Shown: positions 20,231 to 29,826 of the stretch, piece by piece
Position numbering within the stretch: the first letter of the stretch is position 1
How the letters are laid out: every line of letters starts with the position of its first letter
Source: Pseudomonas syringae pv. cilantro
GTDB lineage: Bacteria; Pseudomonadota; Gammaproteobacteria; Pseudomonadales; Pseudomonadaceae
Length of the DNA: 64,000 nucleotides
Reading direction: 5' to 3'
Assembly (NCBI RefSeq): GCF_001293775.1
Contig: NZ_LGLN01000077.1
Span: 66,807 to 130,806 of the forward strand
Notes under the pieces: model-generated
What the model was told of the DNA's origin: nothing
The model's database searches: none
Seen by the model: only the letters and a program-made list of their open reading frames with translations
Program-made: the position numbers and the translations under genes

Positions 20231-21766
20231 CTATAAAGCCTGATTTAGCGGTTCTGAATCCGAAGCAGCAGCCCGCTGTTCAACGCGATTGCGGCCATTG
20301 TTCTTGGCCTGATAAAGCGCCTTGTCGGCAATGCCGAAGAACGTCTCCAGCTTGTCTCCCTGACGCACACTCTCTGAAGCCACACCGATGCTGACCGTTA
20401 ACGGATGTTCGGCGTCCTTGAACAGCGGCAGTGACTCGACCGAGCGGCGGATATTCTCTGCGATCATCATGGCGCCGTTCAGGTCGGTTTCCGGCAAGAC
20501 CACCACAAACTCCTCGCCGCCATAGCGCGCCAGCCGGTCACCTGGCCGACGGATAGTGTGGGAAATGGTTTGTGCAATCAGCCTCAGCGCTTCATCGCCG
20601 CCCTGATGCCCGTGACGCTCGTTGAACGCCTTGAAATGGTCAACGTCGATCATCAGCAGTGAAAGCCGCTCGCCAGAGCGCTGGGCCCGTGCCCATTCGG
20701 CTTCCATCGCCTTGTCGAGCTGGCGGCGGTTATCGAGTCCGGTCAAGCCATCGGTGGCAGCCAGGCTGGCCAGCGCGTGTTCGGCACGGCGCCGACGACG
20801 CAACTCTCGACTCAGCAGCCAGGTCAGCCACAGAATGCCGAGGCACAGCACGCTGGTGGCCGTCGCGACCAGCCAGGCGTTGCGTGTCCAGACGGCATAA
20901 ACTTCCTCTTCGGACTGACCGATCACCACCACAAGTGGAAGATTGCCAACGCGTGAGAACGTATACAAGCGTTGCGTGTTGAGTTGCGTTGAAAGGGCGC
21001 TGAAACTGCCATCGACTTCCTTGAGAATGCGTTGAAAATTGGCCGTGTGACTGTAATCCTTGCCGATCAGATCCTGGCCGTCCAGTTCGGGGTGGCGGAC
21101 GATCAGAATGCCGTCGGTATTGATCAGATTGATGCTGCTTCCAGGACCCAGATTCTGGCTCATGAACAGGTTCTTGAAATACACCAGGCGCATGGCGGCA
21201 CTGGCAATGCCCAGAAACTCACCCTTGGGGCCTGACAGGCGTCGGCTGAAACTGATGCACCAGTCCTTGTATCCCCAACGGGTTTTATACGGTGTGCTGA
21301 CATGCAGATCCAGAGAAGGATCAACCGCATGTATCCGGAAATAGGAACGGTCGGAAAAGTTATCGTCCCGTGGCGTTACTGACAGCGAGTCAGCCAGCAG
21401 TTCGCCCTTGTTGTCGAGTAATACCAGATCGCCTTTGTAAGCGGCAGCCGTCGAGCGATCGAAGAGGACAAGTTGTCGCAGTTCCGGAGAAAGACTCTTC
21501 AGGTCGCTACGTTGCCACGCGCTGATCATGCCTTGCAGTGACGAGTCGTAGAGTTCTGCGCTATGCATCACGTCGGCATCTATCAGGCGAACAATGTTGG
21601 CCGCCGACCGCGCCGCTGTCTGAGCCGCGTCGTCGCGCTCGCGGAGCAACAGCGACGCGACGATGGCCAGAATGGCGGACACCGACAACAGGCTGCCCAG
21701 GATCAACATGAGCTCGGGACGGGACCATTGGAGCTGCGCTGGCCGAGAGGACGCGAACAACGTCAT
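20231..21766 (-). CDS. Membrane diguanylate cyclase with periplasmic sensor
   Basis: A 511-residue protein from the ATG at 21766 (a TTG six codons earlier is the alternative). Helices near residues 18-40 and 290-310 bracket a double-Cache-like periplasmic domain (motif YFRIHAVDP and SFSRRLSGPKGEFLGIAS). The cytoplasmic GGDEF domain carries an intact GGEEF active site near residue 418 and the allosteric RPGD inhibition site five residues before it, so it should make cyclic di-GMP and be product-inhibited. It stands alone, read leftward to the shared terminator. Confidence 0.92.
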   Translation of the reverse strand: MTLFASSRPAQLQWSRPELMLILGSLLSVSAILAIVASLLLRERDDAAQTAARSAANIVRLIDADVMHSAELYDSSLQGMISAWQRSDLKSLSPELRQLVLFDRSTAAAYKGDLVLLDNKGELLADSLSVTPRDDNFSDRSYFRIHAVDPSLDLHVSTPYKTRWGYKDWCISFSRRLSGPKGEFLGIASAAMRLVYFKNLFMSQNLGPGSSINLINTDGILIVRHPELDGQDLIGKDYSHTANFQRILKEVDGSFSALSTQLNTQRLYTFSRVGNLPLVVVIGQSEEEVYAVWTRNAWLVATATSVLCLGILWLTWLLSRELRRRRRAEHALASLAATDGLTGLDNRRQLDKAMEAEWARAQRSGERLSLLMIDVDHFKAFNERHGHQGGDEALRLIAQTISHTIRRPGDRLARYGGEEFVVVLPETDLNGAMMIAENIRRSVESLPLFKDAEHPLTVSIGVASESVRQGDKLETFFGIADKALYQAKNNGRNRVEQRAAASDSEPLNQAL

Positions 21767-21966
21767 GGAGTGTGCTACCTGCAAAAATGAGGCTGAAAGT
21801 GCTGGGGTTCAGTTGTCTTTTTTTTATCGATTTATAGCAGGGTATATAGCACGCCTCTTATAACCTGACATGACTGAAGTGTGAATAAACCGCGTTTATT
21901 GAACAAACGGCAAACGAGCGGGTGGCAACAGTAAAGTGTCCCGAGAAAAAACGGACGGCTCTGAGA

Positions 21967-22359
21967 TCAACGAGGCAGTTGAATACCAAATGTAGTGTTC
22001 CCCTGAGCACTTTTTACAAACACCGTGCCACCGTGCATCAGGGCAATGGCTTTGACAATCGCCAGACCCAACCCATGATGGGCGCCACTGTTGCGGCGCG
22101 AGTAGGCCAGTTCGACGCGCTCCAGCGTCGAGTTGAAAGACGCGACAAACTGTTCCAGCTCGGGCGGCAGCGGCGATAGTTGCAAGCGTCCGGACAGCCG
22201 TGGCGGCGCGAGTTTCCGGACTTCCTGCGACAGCCTTGCCAGCGGGCGCAGACCAATGCGTGCTACCCAATAGCCGAGCGCTGATGCCAGCAGAATGCCG
22301 ACGGCAGCGAGGCCGATCAGTGCCACCAATAACGAATGCTGGGTGTGCCAGAACGTCTC
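21967..22359 (-). pseudogene. Histidine kinase remnant with internal deletions
   Basis: What remains is a transmembrane segment (HSLLVALIGLAAVGILLASA), a HAMP-like region (RPLARLSQEVRKLAPPRLSGRL) and then an abrupt jump to the final part of the ATPase domain (HHGLGLAIVKAIALMHGG and GIQLPR). The sensor domain, the phospho-acceptor histidine and the N box are missing. It is fused in another frame to the end of the response regulator remnant. This resembles a CopS/CzcS/IrlS-type heavy-metal sensor kinase. About 180 bp upstream of the diguanylate cyclase hold nothing else. Confidence 0.85.
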
Positions 22360-23000
22360 AGCCCATGCCGCGAATGGTGTGCAGCAGTTTGTGTTCATAC
22401 GGCCCGTCAAGCTTGGCGCGCAGGCGCTTGATGGCCACTTCGACGACATCCGCGTCGCTGTCGAAATTGATGTCCCAGACCATTTCGGCAATCGACGTTT
22501 TGGACAGGATGTCACCCTGACGCCTGGCCAGTACGCTGAGCAGGGAAAACGCCTTGGCGGTCAGGTCCAGGCGTGCGCCGCCGCGGGTGGCCTTGCGGCT
22601 CATCAGGTCAATCCACAGGTCGGCAATGGTGATCGGCACCGGCTCGTGGCCGCCGCTGCGCCGGGTCAGCGCTTGCAGGCGGGCCACCAGTTCCAGAAAG
22701 GAGAAAGGTTTGCCTGGGGGCTGTACCCGTTTCATCGCGGCCGCGAATACGGTCGTCGACCTGTTCCCGAGCCGTCAGCATGATCACCGGGGTCTGCTTG
22801 CGCGCCCGCAATGCACGCAGCACACCGAAACCGTCCAGGCCCGGCAGCATCACGTCGAGAATGATCACCGCGTACTCGTTTTCCAGCGCCAGGTGCAGAC
22901 CTTCGATACCGTCGCGGGCCACGTCCACGGTATAGCCCTGTTCGTTCAGGCCACGGCGCAGGTAGTCGGCGGTTTTTTCTTCGTCTTCGATAATCAGCAC
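22358..23000 (-). pseudogene. OmpR-type response regulator, frameshifted
   Basis: The first frame encodes a normal receiver start (LIIEDEEKTADYLRRGL) with the phospho-acceptor in ILDVMLPGLDG, up to VDDRIRG at 22740. The second frame resumes at KPFSFLELVARLQALTRR near 22711 and gives a complete winged helix ending HTIRGMG. The 29 bases between should encode the G-A-D-D-Y-L stretch but do not. The final residues after HTIRGMG (normally YVLE) are replaced by a stop at the junction with the kinase remnant. The likely start is GTG at 23000. It overlaps nothing of the pump gene upstream but lies only 16 bp after it. Confidence 0.88.
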
Positions 23001-23016
23001 GCGTATCAGGCGATTC

Positions 23017-26000
23017 TCACTCTAAACCAGCCAGCGCTGACTTGGCGGGCGCTGGCTGGCGGCGATGAAACAGCCGCTCCAGTTGCAAGTAGATGATCGG
23101 GGTGGTGAACAGCGTCAGCATCTGGCTCACCAGCAGACCGCCGACCACGGCGATACCCAACGGTTGGCGCAGCTCGGAACCGACCCCGAAACCGAGCATC
23201 AGCGGCAGCGCGCCGAGCAGGGCGGCGATGGTGGTCATCATGATCGGGCGAAAACGCGTCGTGCAGGCCTCGTAAATCGCCTCCTTTGGCGTAAGGCCTT
23301 GCTCGCGCTGTGCTTGCAAGGCGAAGTCGACCAGCAGAATGCCGTTCTTCTTGACGATACCGATCAGCAGCACCACGCCGATCAGGGCCATGATCGAGAA
23401 GTCCTGGCCCATCATCCACAGCAGCAACAGCGCCCCGATGCCCGCCGAGGGCAGGGTGGAGATGATCGTCAGCGGGTGCACGAAGCTTTCGTACAGAACA
23501 CCCAGAATGATGTAAACCGCCACCAGCGCCGCGAGGATCAGCCACGGCTGGTTGGCCAGCGAACTCTGGAACGCCTGCGCCGCGCCCTGAAAGCTGCCGA
23601 TGATTGCGGCCGGCATGCCGATCTCGTTCTTGGCCTGATCGAGCATGCCAACCGCATCGCCGAGCGCGACCCCTGACGCGAGGTTGAACGACAGGTTCGC
23701 GGCCGGAAACATGCCGTCGTGGCTGATCGACAGTGGGCCCATGCGCGGCGCACTGACCTTGGCCAGCGCCGACAATGGCACCATTTCACTGGTCAGCGGT
23801 GAGCGCAGGTAAAAGTACGCCAGGCTCTCTGCCTTGCCGCGCTGCCGGGCATCCAGTTCGAGGATCACCTTGTACTGGTTGACCTCGGTCTGGTATTCGC
23901 TGATCTGCCGCTGACCAAATGCGTCGTACAGCGCCTGATCGACGTCAGCAGTGGTCAGGCCAAAGCGGGCGGCCGCACTGCGGTCGATGTCGATGTGCGT
24001 GACGCTGCCGCCCAGTTGCAAATCGTTGGACAGGTCACGGAAAGCCGGGTTGCCACGCAGTTTTTCGGTCAGTCGTTGCGTCCAGGTGTTGAGCAACGCC
24101 CCGTCATTGCTTTTCAGCACGTACTGATACTGGGCGCGGCTGGGGCCAGAGCTGAGGTTGATGTCCTGGCCGGCACGCAGGTACAGCACGATGCCGGGCA
24201 CTTTCGCCAGTTTGGGGCGCAGCCGGTCAATGAATTCGCTGACTGACACATCGCGCTCGGCACGCGGCTTGAGCGAGATCCAGAAGCGGCCGTTGGCGAT
24301 GGTCTGGTTGCTGCCGGATACGCCCACCGAATGCGAGAACGCCAGCACTGCCGGGTCCGCGCCGACGATTTTCGCCAGTTGCAGGTGCTTTTCGACCATG
24401 TCCGGGTAGGAAATATCGGCAGCGGCCTCGGTGGTGCCTTGCGCGAACGAGGTGTCTTGAACCGGGAAGAAGCCCTTGGGAATGAGGATGTAACCTATCA
24501 CCGCAAGCACCAGCGTCAGGCCGAAGATGCCGAGCATCAGGCGTTGATGGGCCAGAGCCTTGCGCAAACCGCGTTCGTAAGACGCCAGCAGGCGATCACT
24601 GAACCCCGGTTTCTGGTGCTGATGGTGCTTGGGAGCACGCATGAACAACGCTGCCAGCGTCGGTGCCAGCGTGAGTGAAACCACCACCGAAATCAGAATG
24701 GTCGCCGTCGCGGTGAGCGCGAATTCCTTGAACAGGCGGCCGACCACGCCACCCATGAACAGCAAGGGAATGAACGCCGCCACCAGCGAGAAACTGATCG
24801 ACACCACGGTGAAGCCGATCTCTCTGGAGCCCTTGATCGCCGCTTCGCGCATGCCTTCACCGGCTTCGAGATGGCGATGTATGTTCTCGACCACGACGAT
24901 GGCGTCATCGACCACGAAACCGACCGCGACCACGATGGCCACCAGCGTCAGGTTGTTCAGGCTGAAACCGAACAGGTACATCATCGCAAAGCTGGCGATC
25001 AGCGAAACGCCAAGCACTGCGCTGACGATCAGCGTGGCCGACAGTTGACGCAGAAACAGCGCCATCACCGCGACCACCAGCAACACAGCGATCAGCAGGG
25101 TCATTTCCACTTCGTGCAGCGACGCCCGAATGGTCCGCGTGCGGTCGTTGAGCACCGAAACGTCGACCGCCGCCGGGAGCATTTCCTGTAAGCGCGGCAG
25201 TCCACGCTGAATGCGGTCCACCGTTTCGACGATGTTGGCCCCAGGCTGACGGAAGATCGCGATATTGACGCCTTGCTGGTCGCCGGACCACGCTTTGACG
25301 TAGGCGTTTTCCGAACCGGCGACGACTCGCGCCACATCCTTGAGCTGAACCGGGGCACCGTCCTTGTAGGAAACGATCAGTTGCGCATAGTCCTGCGGCT
25401 TGAACAGCTGGTCGTTGGACGACAGGGTGGAAATGCTGTCTTTGCCATATAAAGCGCCTTTGGCCAGGTTCAGGCTGGTCTGCTGCACCGCCACACGGAT
25501 GTCTGCGAGGGTCAGGCCCAGTGCGGCCAGTTTTTCCGGCGCGGCCTGCACGCGAATCGCCGGACGTTGCTGGCCGGTGATGTACACCTGACCCACGCCT
25601 TCGATCTGGCTGAGCTGGCGTGCCAGAATGGTTTCGGTGACATCGCTAAGCTCGGTGCCAGGCATCAGGCTGGAGCTGACACTCAGAATCAGCACCGGGC
25701 TGTCCGCCGGGTTGACCTTGCGCCAGGTCGGCAGGTTGGGCATGTCCGCCGGCAGCCGTCCGGAGGCGGTATTGATGGCGGCCTGGACTTCCTGAGCGGC
25801 GGTGTCGATGCTTTTGTCGAGGGTGAACTGCAAGGTCAGGTTGGTGGAGCCCAGCGCACTGCTGGAGGTCATCTGAGTCATGCCGGGTATCGCGCTGAAT
25901 TGCACTTCCAGCGGCGTCGCCACCGACGACGCCATGGTTTCCGGGCTGGCACCGGGAAGCTGCGCGGTGACCTGAATGGTCGGGAACTCCGCTTCCGGCA

Positions 26001-26124
26001 GCGGGGCAATCGGCAGGAGCGGAAAGGCGATGACGCCCAGCAGCACCATCGCGAAAGTCAGCAGCAGCGTGGCGACCGGGTGATTGATGCACCACGCGGA
26101 AACCGAGCCCCGGCTGCTGCTCAT
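23017..26124 (-). CDS. RND efflux transporter (MdtC/MuxC-like)
   Basis: A 1035-residue HAE1-type RND pump with twelve predicted membrane segments. The N-terminal block FPLLPIAPLPEAEFPTIQV, the D-D motif in TM4 (VVAVGFVVDDAIVVVENIHR) and GGVVGRLFKEFALT are typical of the MdtBC/MuxBC branch. It would export drugs or other amphiphiles using the proton gradient, with the adjacent fusion protein and an outer-membrane channel encoded elsewhere. The start overlaps the end of the MFP gene by 4 bp. The operon once continued into the two-component genes. Confidence 0.93.
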   Translation of the reverse strand: MSSSRGSVSAWCINHPVATLLLTFAMVLLGVIAFPLLPIAPLPEAEFPTIQVTAQLPGASPETMASSVATPLEVQFSAIPGMTQMTSSSALGSTNLTLQFTLDKSIDTAAQEVQAAINTASGRLPADMPNLPTWRKVNPADSPVLILSVSSSLMPGTELSDVTETILARQLSQIEGVGQVYITGQQRPAIRVQAAPEKLAALGLTLADIRVAVQQTSLNLAKGALYGKDSISTLSSNDQLFKPQDYAQLIVSYKDGAPVQLKDVARVVAGSENAYVKAWSGDQQGVNIAIFRQPGANIVETVDRIQRGLPRLQEMLPAAVDVSVLNDRTRTIRASLHEVEMTLLIAVLLVVAVMALFLRQLSATLIVSAVLGVSLIASFAMMYLFGFSLNNLTLVAIVVAVGFVVDDAIVVVENIHRHLEAGEGMREAAIKGSREIGFTVVSISFSLVAAFIPLLFMGGVVGRLFKEFALTATATILISVVVSLTLAPTLAALFMRAPKHHQHQKPGFSDRLLASYERGLRKALAHQRLMLGIFGLTLVLAVIGYILIPKGFFPVQDTSFAQGTTEAAADISYPDMVEKHLQLAKIVGADPAVLAFSHSVGVSGSNQTIANGRFWISLKPRAERDVSVSEFIDRLRPKLAKVPGIVLYLRAGQDINLSSGPSRAQYQYVLKSNDGALLNTWTQRLTEKLRGNPAFRDLSNDLQLGGSVTHIDIDRSAAARFGLTTADVDQALYDAFGQRQISEYQTEVNQYKVILELDARQRGKAESLAYFYLRSPLTSEMVPLSALAKVSAPRMGPLSISHDGMFPAANLSFNLASGVALGDAVGMLDQAKNEIGMPAAIIGSFQGAAQAFQSSLANQPWLILAALVAVYIILGVLYESFVHPLTIISTLPSAGIGALLLLWMMGQDFSIMALIGVVLLIGIVKKNGILLVDFALQAQREQGLTPKEAIYEACTTRFRPIMMTTIAALLGALPLMLGFGVGSELRQPLGIAVVGGLLVSQMLTLFTTPIIYLQLERLFHRRQPAPAKSALAGLE

Positions 26125-27287
26125 TGCGCGCGCTCCGCATCTGCTGCCGTGACATCCGCAGTCGGCGCACTGACCACTTCGATGGTCGCGCCCGGCCGCA
26201 GCCGCGACTGTCCGTCGCTGACCAGCACATCGCCCGCTTGAGGTCCGCTGATCAGCGCTTGCTCGCTGTCCTGATAAAGCACCTTGACCGGCACCACCTG
26301 CACTTTGTTGTCGGCCATCACCCGGTAGACGAAGTGCTGATCAACGCCGCGCTGTATCACCTGCGGCGGTACCTTGAGCGCGTTGCGTTCGATGCCGGTC
26401 TGGATTTTCACCGTCACCAGTTGCCCTGGCCAGAGCTGCTCGCCGGGATTCTTGAAGTGCGCTTTGGCGCGGATCGTACCGGTGGTCGCCGCCACCTGGT
26501 TGTCGATCAACGACAACGTGCCTTCGCCCAGCAGCAAGCCGTTGGCCGCACCGTCGCCCTGATAAGCCTTGACCGCCGCCGCAGTGTGCTCGGCGACCAG
26601 GCCCTGCAAGGTCGGCAGCATTTGCTGCGGCAGGGAGAACTCCACGGCGATCGGATCGATCTGCGTCACCGAAAACAGCCCTTGGGCATCGCTGACGCGC
26701 AGGAAATTGCCTTCATCGACGTTGCGGATACCGACTCGTCCGGTCACCGGTGAGCGAATCTGCGTGTAGGAAAGCTGCACCAGAGCCGAGTTGATACTGG
26801 CCTCGTTGCCTTGCGCCGTGGCCCCCAGCTGCTTGACCAGTGCCTGTTGCTGATCGAAGGTCTGCCGCGAAATGCCGTTGTCTTCGGTGAGCTGGCGGTA
26901 GCGCTTGAGGTCCAGTTGCGCGACGTCGAGCTGCGCCTTGCTCTGCGCAAGCTGAGCCTTGGCCTGTTCGAGCGACGCGCGGATCGAGCGGTCATCGAGC
27001 GTCGCCAGCAGCTCTCCGGCCTTGACCTGTTGCCCCTCTCTGACCAGCACGCGGGTCAGCACGCCATCCACCTGCGGGCGAATGACAACGCTTTGCAGCG
27101 ACAGTACAGAACCGATTCCGGTCACGAACCGCGGCACATCCTCGACGCTGACGGTGATCACTTTGACTGGCACCGCCGTTGAGGCATGTCCGGGCATCGT
27201 AGCGGGACGCGTCAGGGTCCAGACGGCAAACGCAGCGCAGGCTGCCAGCAGAACAACGGCGGTGACGGTCAGGGTCTGTTTGCGCAT
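26121..27287 (-). CDS. RND efflux membrane fusion protein
   Basis: A 388-residue periplasmic adaptor with an N-terminal membrane anchor (residues 5-25). The lipoyl half-motifs VDGVLTRVLVREGQQVKAGELLATLD and SPVTGRVGIRNVDEGN flank a coiled-coil hairpin (about 100-165), followed by beta-barrel and membrane-proximal domains. It links the RND pump to an outer-membrane factor. First gene of the efflux operon; 276 bp separate it from the divergent pilin-like gene, where I see no recognisable operator. Confidence 0.92.
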   Translation of the reverse strand: MRKQTLTVTAVVLLAACAAFAVWTLTRPATMPGHASTAVPVKVITVSVEDVPRFVTGIGSVLSLQSVVIRPQVDGVLTRVLVREGQQVKAGELLATLDDRSIRASLEQAKAQLAQSKAQLDVAQLDLKRYRQLTEDNGISRQTFDQQQALVKQLGATAQGNEASINSALVQLSYTQIRSPVTGRVGIRNVDEGNFLRVSDAQGLFSVTQIDPIAVEFSLPQQMLPTLQGLVAEHTAAAVKAYQGDGAANGLLLGEGTLSLIDNQVAATTGTIRAKAHFKNPGEQLWPGQLVTVKIQTGIERNALKVPPQVIQRGVDQHFVYRVMADNKVQVVPVKVLYQDSEQALISGPQAGDVLVSDGQSRLRPGATIEVVSAPTADVTAADAERAQ

Positions 27288-27575
27288 GTGAGGGGAACGC
27301 CGGGTTCGTGTTGGGTTTATGTGTTACCGCTTCTTTATAGCCTGCAAACCCGGTCAGCAGAATGACTTTCAGTTGTCAGTTTTGTCAGAAAGCCTCGGCG
27401 GGCTATGACGCTCGGTCAAGAAAAGTCAGTATCGGGCGATATTAGATTGAAGGGCAACTTTGTACAGATGTTTATCGAGTCCTAGGGTAAATCCTACATC
27501 TCCCTTCATCGGCCTCTGACAGCGCGCTCTGTCTACACGCCGGTTCAATCATTGAATTCATGAGTGGAGAGTGCC

Positions 27576-27956
27576 ATGAGATACGGATCATCCAGCGGGA
27601 AACGACTGTTGAACCTTCTGTTCCTTCAGAAAGGATTGAGGGTTGCAGCAGTGTTAATGCCTTTGTTGACTGTTCCGCAAGTTGCCCTGGCCAGAGAGGG
27701 CGGGTTTACTCTGCACGGCAGCATCGTCAATAGCAGTTGCACCGTCATCGGCCTCAATGGTCTTGCCGCAGATACTGGCTTTCGCGTGCTTGAAGTGGCT
27801 CCGGGGATCGCGATGCAGGTGAGTACCGAACATAACGTCTGTGGCAATCAGGCTGTTCCATTCGCCACGAGTTACCAACAGTTGCCCGTGACAACGCGAA
27901 TGGACCACGAACCGAACCAGGCCAGTGCGGCGTTGGTGACCCTGAGTTATCAGTAA
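27576..27956 (+). CDS. Small pilin-like protein of unknown role
   Basis: A 126-residue protein from the ATG at 27576, which has GGAGAG just upstream. A hydrophobic signal segment ends near residue 42 (VALA-R). The mature part, only about 80 residues, begins GGFTLHGSIVNSSCTV, like strand A of type 1 pilins with the first conserved cysteine, has a second cysteine in HNVCGNQ, and ends AALVTLSYQ, like the terminal beta-zipper strand. It is about half the usual pilin size. It precedes the chaperone-usher operon and may be a minor subunit or terminator, or a degenerate pilin. Confidence 0.6.
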   Translation: MRYGSSSGKRLLNLLFLQKGLRVAAVLMPLLTVPQVALAREGGFTLHGSIVNSSCTVIGLNGLAADTGFRVLEVAPGIAMQVSTEHNVCGNQAVPFATSYQQLPVTTRMDHEPNQASAALVTLSYQ

Positions 27957-28307
27957 TACTGCTTCTGTATGGTTTTCTCTCGGAAACTGTCGTGTTTTTA
28001 TAGCGCGACAGTCGATTGTCCTGCACTGTTCCCGGACACGCCATCGGTGTAGCCCGTACCACGTATTTGATAAGTGATGTCGAAGCCGGACATTTGACTG
28101 ATCTTTGCGCTGGGTTATCACGTGACAGGCCTTCCTGTCGTCGCCTGCCTGCTGATCATGGTTATTCCTACAGACCCATCCTGCGCGTTATGTCGTGTTA
28201 TCGGCGGTTGCAAAGTTACTGGCCTGACAGCGCTCGAACAGCGAGGGTTCTATAGTGCTGGTCGTCCGATAGTGGGCACACACGAAATAACAGGGAAGGT
28301 AGTTGGC
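27957..28307. other. Intergenic region before major pilin, no gene
   Basis: An imperfect inverted repeat (ACTGTCGTG at 27986-27994, CGCGACAGT at 28004-28012) could end the small pilin-like transcript. The remaining 290 bp hold no convincing reading frame and presumably contain the promoter of the fimbrial operon. The GGGAAGG before ATG 28308 is the pilin ribosome site. Confidence 0.5.
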
Positions 28308-28886
28308 ATGAAAAAGATGGCTCTTACATTGGCAGTTCTGGGCGCAATGGGTATGGTCAGTACGGCCACGGCCGCAAACAACGGTAAACTGGTTTTTAAC
28401 GGTACGTTGACCAATATCTCTTGCGATGTAGGTCCGGGCTCGGGCGTCAGCGCAGGCACCAGTCCGGGCGACATCAATGTCGATCTGGGGAACGTCTCCT
28501 TCTCCGACATCGGTATTTCCAGCGAAAGCCGTTTTGAAACGGCAACGCCGATCCAATTGCTGGTCAACTGCAGCGCAGGCGCGGAGCAATACAATACGGT
28601 CAAAATGCGCCTTGTCGCCCGTAACGGCAGTGGCCTGGACAATAACGATGCCAAGCTTCTGCGCACCACCGGTGCTGCCGACGGCGTAGGCATCGGTTTG
28701 CTGAATGCCTCGAACGCGCTGATGGATCTCAGCGCGGGCGAGACGATCGATACGGCACTCGTCAAAGAGGGCACCGCTGGTGCGACGGCGGAAATCAACT
28801 TTGGTGCGGTGTACGTGCTTAACGGCACGCCCGCCAATCCGGGCAACGCCGACGGCTTCCTGCCATTCGTGATGGATTACGAGTAA
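28308..28886 (+). CDS. Major fimbrial subunit (type 1 pilin)
   Basis: A 192-residue pilin with a signal peptide of about 22 residues (ending STATA-A). The mature N-terminus NNGKLVFNGTLTNISCDV and the second cysteine in LLVNCSAGAE are typical of the fimbrial PF00419 fold, and the C-terminus FLPFVMDYE gives the expected beta-zipper strand with penultimate-type tyrosine. Subunits would be donor-strand-complemented by the chaperone and assembled through the usher at 29.8 kb. A hairpin directly after the gene probably raises pilin output relative to the downstream genes. The frame is open further upstream, but only the Met at 28308 gives a proper signal peptide. Confidence 0.85.
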   Translation: MKKMALTLAVLGAMGMVSTATAANNGKLVFNGTLTNISCDVGPGSGVSAGTSPGDINVDLGNVSFSDIGISSESRFETATPIQLLVNCSAGAEQYNTVKMRLVARNGSGLDNNDAKLLRTTGAADGVGIGLLNASNALMDLSAGETIDTALVKEGTAGATAEINFGAVYVLNGTPANPGNADGFLPFVMDYE

Positions 28887-28894
28887 CAGAGCCG

Positions 28895-28923
28895 GACAGG
28901 GCGGGCTTATGGCTCGCCCTGTC
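28895..28923 (+). promoter_or_regulatory. Stem-loop after pilin gene
   Basis: GACAGGGCGGGC and GCTCGCCCTGTC pair at 11 of 12 positions with a 5-nt loop. It lies 8 bp after the pilin stop and is followed by ATTTATC rather than a true U-tract, fitting a partial terminator or mRNA-protecting structure between an abundant subunit and the low-level chaperone and usher. Confidence 0.65.
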
Positions 28924-28951
28924 ATTTATCGAATTCAAGGCGATTGCCAGT

Positions 28952-29701
28952 ATGTTTCCTGACTTTTTTCGCTACGCAGCGTTAATTGCCGTGCTGTCCT
29001 GCGCGGCCAGTGCTCAAGCAGGCATTGTGTTGAACACCACTCGGGTCATTTATCAGGGCGGTGAAAAGGAAGCCAGCCTGGGTGTCCACAACAGTGGTGC
29101 CCGGGAAATTCTTTTGCAATCCTGGCTTGAACCACCGGCTGCCGCTGCCAGTCATGATGAAGCCGCAAAGAACCTGCCGTTTATTGTCACGCCCTCACTG
29201 GCCCGGATGGCCGGGGGCGGCAGGCAGTTGCTGCGCATTATTCATTCCGGCACCGGCATGCCCGATGACCGTGAATCGGTACTCTGGCTCAATGTTCAGG
29301 AGATACCACAGACCGCCGCAGAAAACACCTTGCAAATCGCAATACGGCAGCGCATCAAAGTGTTTTTCCGGCCGGACGGTTTAACGGGAGATCCCCTTCA
29401 AGCGCCTGAAAAGTTGCAGTGGCAATTACAGGGTCACGATAGTTTACAGGTGAATAATCCCGGACCTTATCACGTGTCCATGCTCAGGATTTCGATACGC
29501 CAGCATAACGTGGAACTGGCCAGTGTCGACAGCCAGATGCTCGCGCCGAAGCAAAGTCTGCGTGTTCCGTTAGTCAACAAGGCCAGTACCGCGCCACTGA
29601 CCCTGAGCTTTGTCAGTATCAACGATTACGGCGGACAAGTGCGTTATCAGGCAACACTGACCGATAAACAAGCCGGTTATGCCAGCAAGACAGTGCCTTG
29701 A
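28952..29701 (+). CDS. Fimbrial periplasmic chaperone 1
   Basis: A 249-residue PapD-type chaperone with a signal peptide (residues 1-24, ASAQA-G). The G1-strand region KNLPFIVTPSLARM, the conserved RQLLRIIHSGTGMPDDRES and the C-terminal SFVSINDYGG are characteristic of the two-domain Ig fold. It binds pilin subunits in the periplasm and supplies the missing strand. It lies between the pilin and the usher, co-directional. Confidence 0.92.
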   Translation: MFPDFFRYAALIAVLSCAASAQAGIVLNTTRVIYQGGEKEASLGVHNSGAREILLQSWLEPPAAAASHDEAAKNLPFIVTPSLARMAGGGRQLLRIIHSGTGMPDDRESVLWLNVQEIPQTAAENTLQIAIRQRIKVFFRPDGLTGDPLQAPEKLQWQLQGHDSLQVNNPGPYHVSMLRISIRQHNVELASVDSQMLAPKQSLRVPLVNKASTAPLTLSFVSINDYGGQVRYQATLTDKQAGYASKTVP

Positions 29702-29826
29702 TTAACTGAACATTCGGTGTTCATGTTCAATATTAAACATTCGGGCTCGACCACGTGTCGTCCCGCTGGACCTGCGTGTGTGTAAAGGACTGTGCTGCGC
29801 GAGTCGAAGTAGAGTGAAGTCAGCTA

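Noticed and set aside
21896-22270. Small frame at the end of the kinase remnant
   Set aside because: Different frame from the recognisable kinase residues; no domain.
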